Source of the DNA: Chrysochromulina tobinii
Lineage: Eukaryota > Haptophyta > Prymnesiales > Chrysochromulinaceae
Reading direction: 5' to 3'
NCBI GenBank assembly: GCA_001275005.1
Contig: JWZX01000523.1
Location: forward strand, 1-16,941
Length of the DNA: 16,941 bases
Part shown: positions 15,592 through 16,941 of the stretch, in pieces
Position numbering within the stretch: position 1 is the stretch's first letter
How the letters are laid out: each line of letters starts with the position of its first letter
Notes under the pieces: model-generated
The model's database searches: none
What the model saw: the letters and a program-made list of their open reading frames with translations, nothing else
What the model was told of the DNA's origin: nothing
Made by a program: the position numbers and the translations under genes

Positions 15592-16317
15592 ATGCTTGTG
15601 CGCACCGCTCTTCTCCTGCATTGCAGCCGCGCCACGCTTGCCGCGCCGCGCAACCCATTCAAACGTCTCGGCACGCTCTCCGCATCGATCGAAAGCGAGG
15701 AGAATCCTTACTCCTCTCTGCGAGGCCTTCCGCATTCGCTCGGGCGCGATGCGGGCGCGTGGGCACTATCGGGCGCAGTTCCCGAGCGCAGCGCCGACGG
15801 GCAGTACAGCGTGGCCACGTTCGCTGGCGGCTGCTTTTGGGGTACAGAACTGCGCTATCAGCGGCTGCCCGGCGTCATCGCAACGTGCGTCGGGTACACC
15901 GAGGGGCGCACCACTCGGCCCACGTACGAGCAGGTCTGCACTGGCCGGACGGGCCACACCGAGGCATGCCAGCTCCTTTACGATCCAAAGCAGGTCTCGT
16001 TCACCGAGCTCTGCGAGGCGCTCTTTCGGTCCATCGATCCAACCAAGCGCGACCAGGTGGGCAACGACTTTGGCACGCAGTACCGGCACGGGATCTTTTG
16101 CCACACGGAGCACCAGCTCAAGGAGGCGAAAGCCTTTGTCGCCAGTCAGGCAAAGGGCTTGCCGCCCGGCAAATCGATCGTCACCGAGGTGAAGCGTGCA
16201 ACCGTCTTCTGGCCCGCCGAGGCCTACCATCAGCAATACTTGCAGAGGGGAGGGCGGTTTGGCAGCGCGCAGTCGGCGGCCAAGGGCTGTAACGACGCGG
16301 TGAGGTGCTATGGATAG
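15592..16317 (+). CDS. msrA: Peptide methionine-(S)-S-oxide reductase, plant/algal-type MsrA
   Basis: Repairs oxidised protein Met by reducing Met-S-sulfoxide, recycled by thioredoxin. The protein has 241 residues. The catalytic motif GGCFWG has its Cys at residue 81. Family blocks follow: GVIATCVGYTEG, PTYEQVCTGRTGHTE, DPTKRDQVGNDFGTQYRHGI and FWPAEAYHQQYL. The C-terminus KGCNDAVRCYG has two Cys (233 and 239), matching the resolving-Cys tail of plant MsrA proteins. The ~70-residue N-terminal extension beginning MLVRTALLLHCSRATLAAP is hydrophobic then basic, so a signal or plastid/mitochondrial leader is likely. The ATG at 15592 has G at -3; an in-frame ATG at 15523 would bury the hydrophobic leader. 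Single exon, same strand as the Sfi1 gene but with its own long upstream spacer. Confidence 0.93.
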   Translation: MLVRTALLLHCSRATLAAPRNPFKRLGTLSASIESEENPYSSLRGLPHSLGRDAGAWALSGAVPERSADGQYSVATFAGGCFWGTELRYQRLPGVIATCVGYTEGRTTRPTYEQVCTGRTGHTEACQLLYDPKQVSFTELCEALFRSIDPTKRDQVGNDFGTQYRHGIFCHTEHQLKEAKAFVASQAKGLPPGKSIVTEVKRATVFWPAEAYHQQYLQRGGRFGSAQSAAKGCNDAVRCYG

Positions 16318-16941
16318 AATGCTTCTCCATTTCTTAAGGGACTGAATGTTTATAACGCCGCGGACGCTCGCCATGTGGCGCGAGCCTCCTCCGCGGGGCC
16401 AGGGACGACCAGGATCCTCTCATTCATTCCGGGCGGTAACAAAGGTTCTACGGCTCGGCTCGACGATGGGGAATGCTGCTACGTGGCTTCTCGGCTTATA
16501 TCGAACCACGGCGGCGGATCCGCGGCTGCGGACGAACACACGCGAAAACGAGATCGGTGTTTGTATCTCGTTCGTTGCGGGGGTTCACGTTACTGCAAAT
16601 ACCGGCTAAAATACCGGCAACCGGGCCGCGGGCGTGTCCGACGACTGATTAGCGATTACGAGAAGGGAACCACCCCCTCGGAGGGAGCTGCGGAGCTCGG
16701 AGGGCTCCAGAGAGAGACCGGAAGGACCAGAGCGCCCAGACGCGCGCAGGGACGCGGCGACACCCCTCTCACCCGAGCACGCTTTGTTGCATCAATTTCC
16801 GATGTACACGACGGGACGACCACGTAAGACGCTAGACGGTAACAATCGTAACAATCAATGGGTAGGTACCACTTGTCGAGGACCGACAGGGGGGCGCGTT
16901 CTGGAAGGGGTATTCAAGTTGCCCCTTAGCCCGCCGCAGGC
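16318..16941. other. 624-bp 3' flank of msrA with no recognised gene
   Basis: Open frames on the plus strand (for example 16375-16827) are Arg/Gly-rich with no recognisable domain. Short repeats are seen: ATACCGGC twice near 16597-16619, GTAACAATC twice near 16838-16856, and GTAGGTACC near 16862, which also occurs after the Sfi1 stop near 14690. Composition is less GC-biased than in the genes. Treated as intergenic. Confidence 0.4.

Noticed and set aside
15030-16292. 420-codon plus-strand frame overlapping msrA
   Set aside because: It is a frame shadow; the msrA frame has complete family motifs and this one has none.
1286-16356. Shared 12-mer AATGTTTATAAC before the SDR (minus, 1297-1286) and after msrA (plus, 16345-16356)
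   Set aside because: A 12-base match between two sites is expected by chance at this window size; noted only as a possible TATA-like element.
16375-16827. 150-codon open frame downstream of msrA
   Set aside because: It is Arg/Gly-rich without recognisable motifs; long chance frames are expected at this GC content. A few Cys residues (CLYLVRCGGSRYC) are not enough to call a domain.

Overview
The window looks like nuclear DNA from a GC-rich microbial eukaryote, most likely a unicellular alga. The evidence is an eIF1 gene, a centrin-binding Sfi1-repeat protein, an organelle-type RAP-domain protein, a plant/algal-type MsrA, and two genes cut by short (79-134 nt) GT-AG introns. There are no prokaryotic operon signals. 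The lineage (haptophyte, pelagophyte, dinoflagellate relative) is a guess and cannot be fixed from this sequence.

Layout. Minus strand, read right to left: a seven-exon RAP-domain gene (5391 to 1429), a single-exon short-chain dehydrogenase/reductase (1233 to 235) whose catalytic Lys is replaced by Asn, and an edge-truncated Cys-rich exon with ephrin-receptor-like CxxC repeats (235/148 to 1). Plus strand, diverging from the RAP gene across a 450-bp spacer: eIF1/SUI1 (5842-6231); a very large four-exon Sfi1-repeat gene (6636-14662, about 2,570 residues) with a Pro/Ala-rich N-terminal part, roughly 40 Sfi1 repeats and a zinc-ribbon-like C-terminus; and MsrA (15592-16317). The two long spacers (14663-15591 and 16318-16941) hold no convincing gene, but the first has a strong 33-bp palindrome and a G-box-containing hairpin.

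The standout feature is the introns. I place nine (six in the RAP gene, three in the Sfi1 gene). Seven are filled by degenerate tandem arrays of a 10-bp unit, consensus TGATNNCCNY on the coding strand, in the same orientation relative to transcription in both genes although the genes lie on opposite strands. The other two share a different roughly 30-bp 3' half. Most introns are flanked by direct repeats of exon sequence (8 bp to about 45 bp), spaced by about one intron length, so splicing restores exactly one copy. This is the footprint expected of recent intron gain by insertion or break repair with target-site duplication. Most array units also carry CTGAT, a branch-point-like pentamer. A 45-bp in-frame duplication at 11559-11603 in the Sfi1 gene has the same AG|GT geometry and may be a nascent intron.

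The genes do not form a pathway. They are ordinary independent nuclear genes: organelle RNA metabolism, translation initiation, basal body/centrin cytoskeleton, and oxidised-protein repair. They are linked here by their shared intron family.
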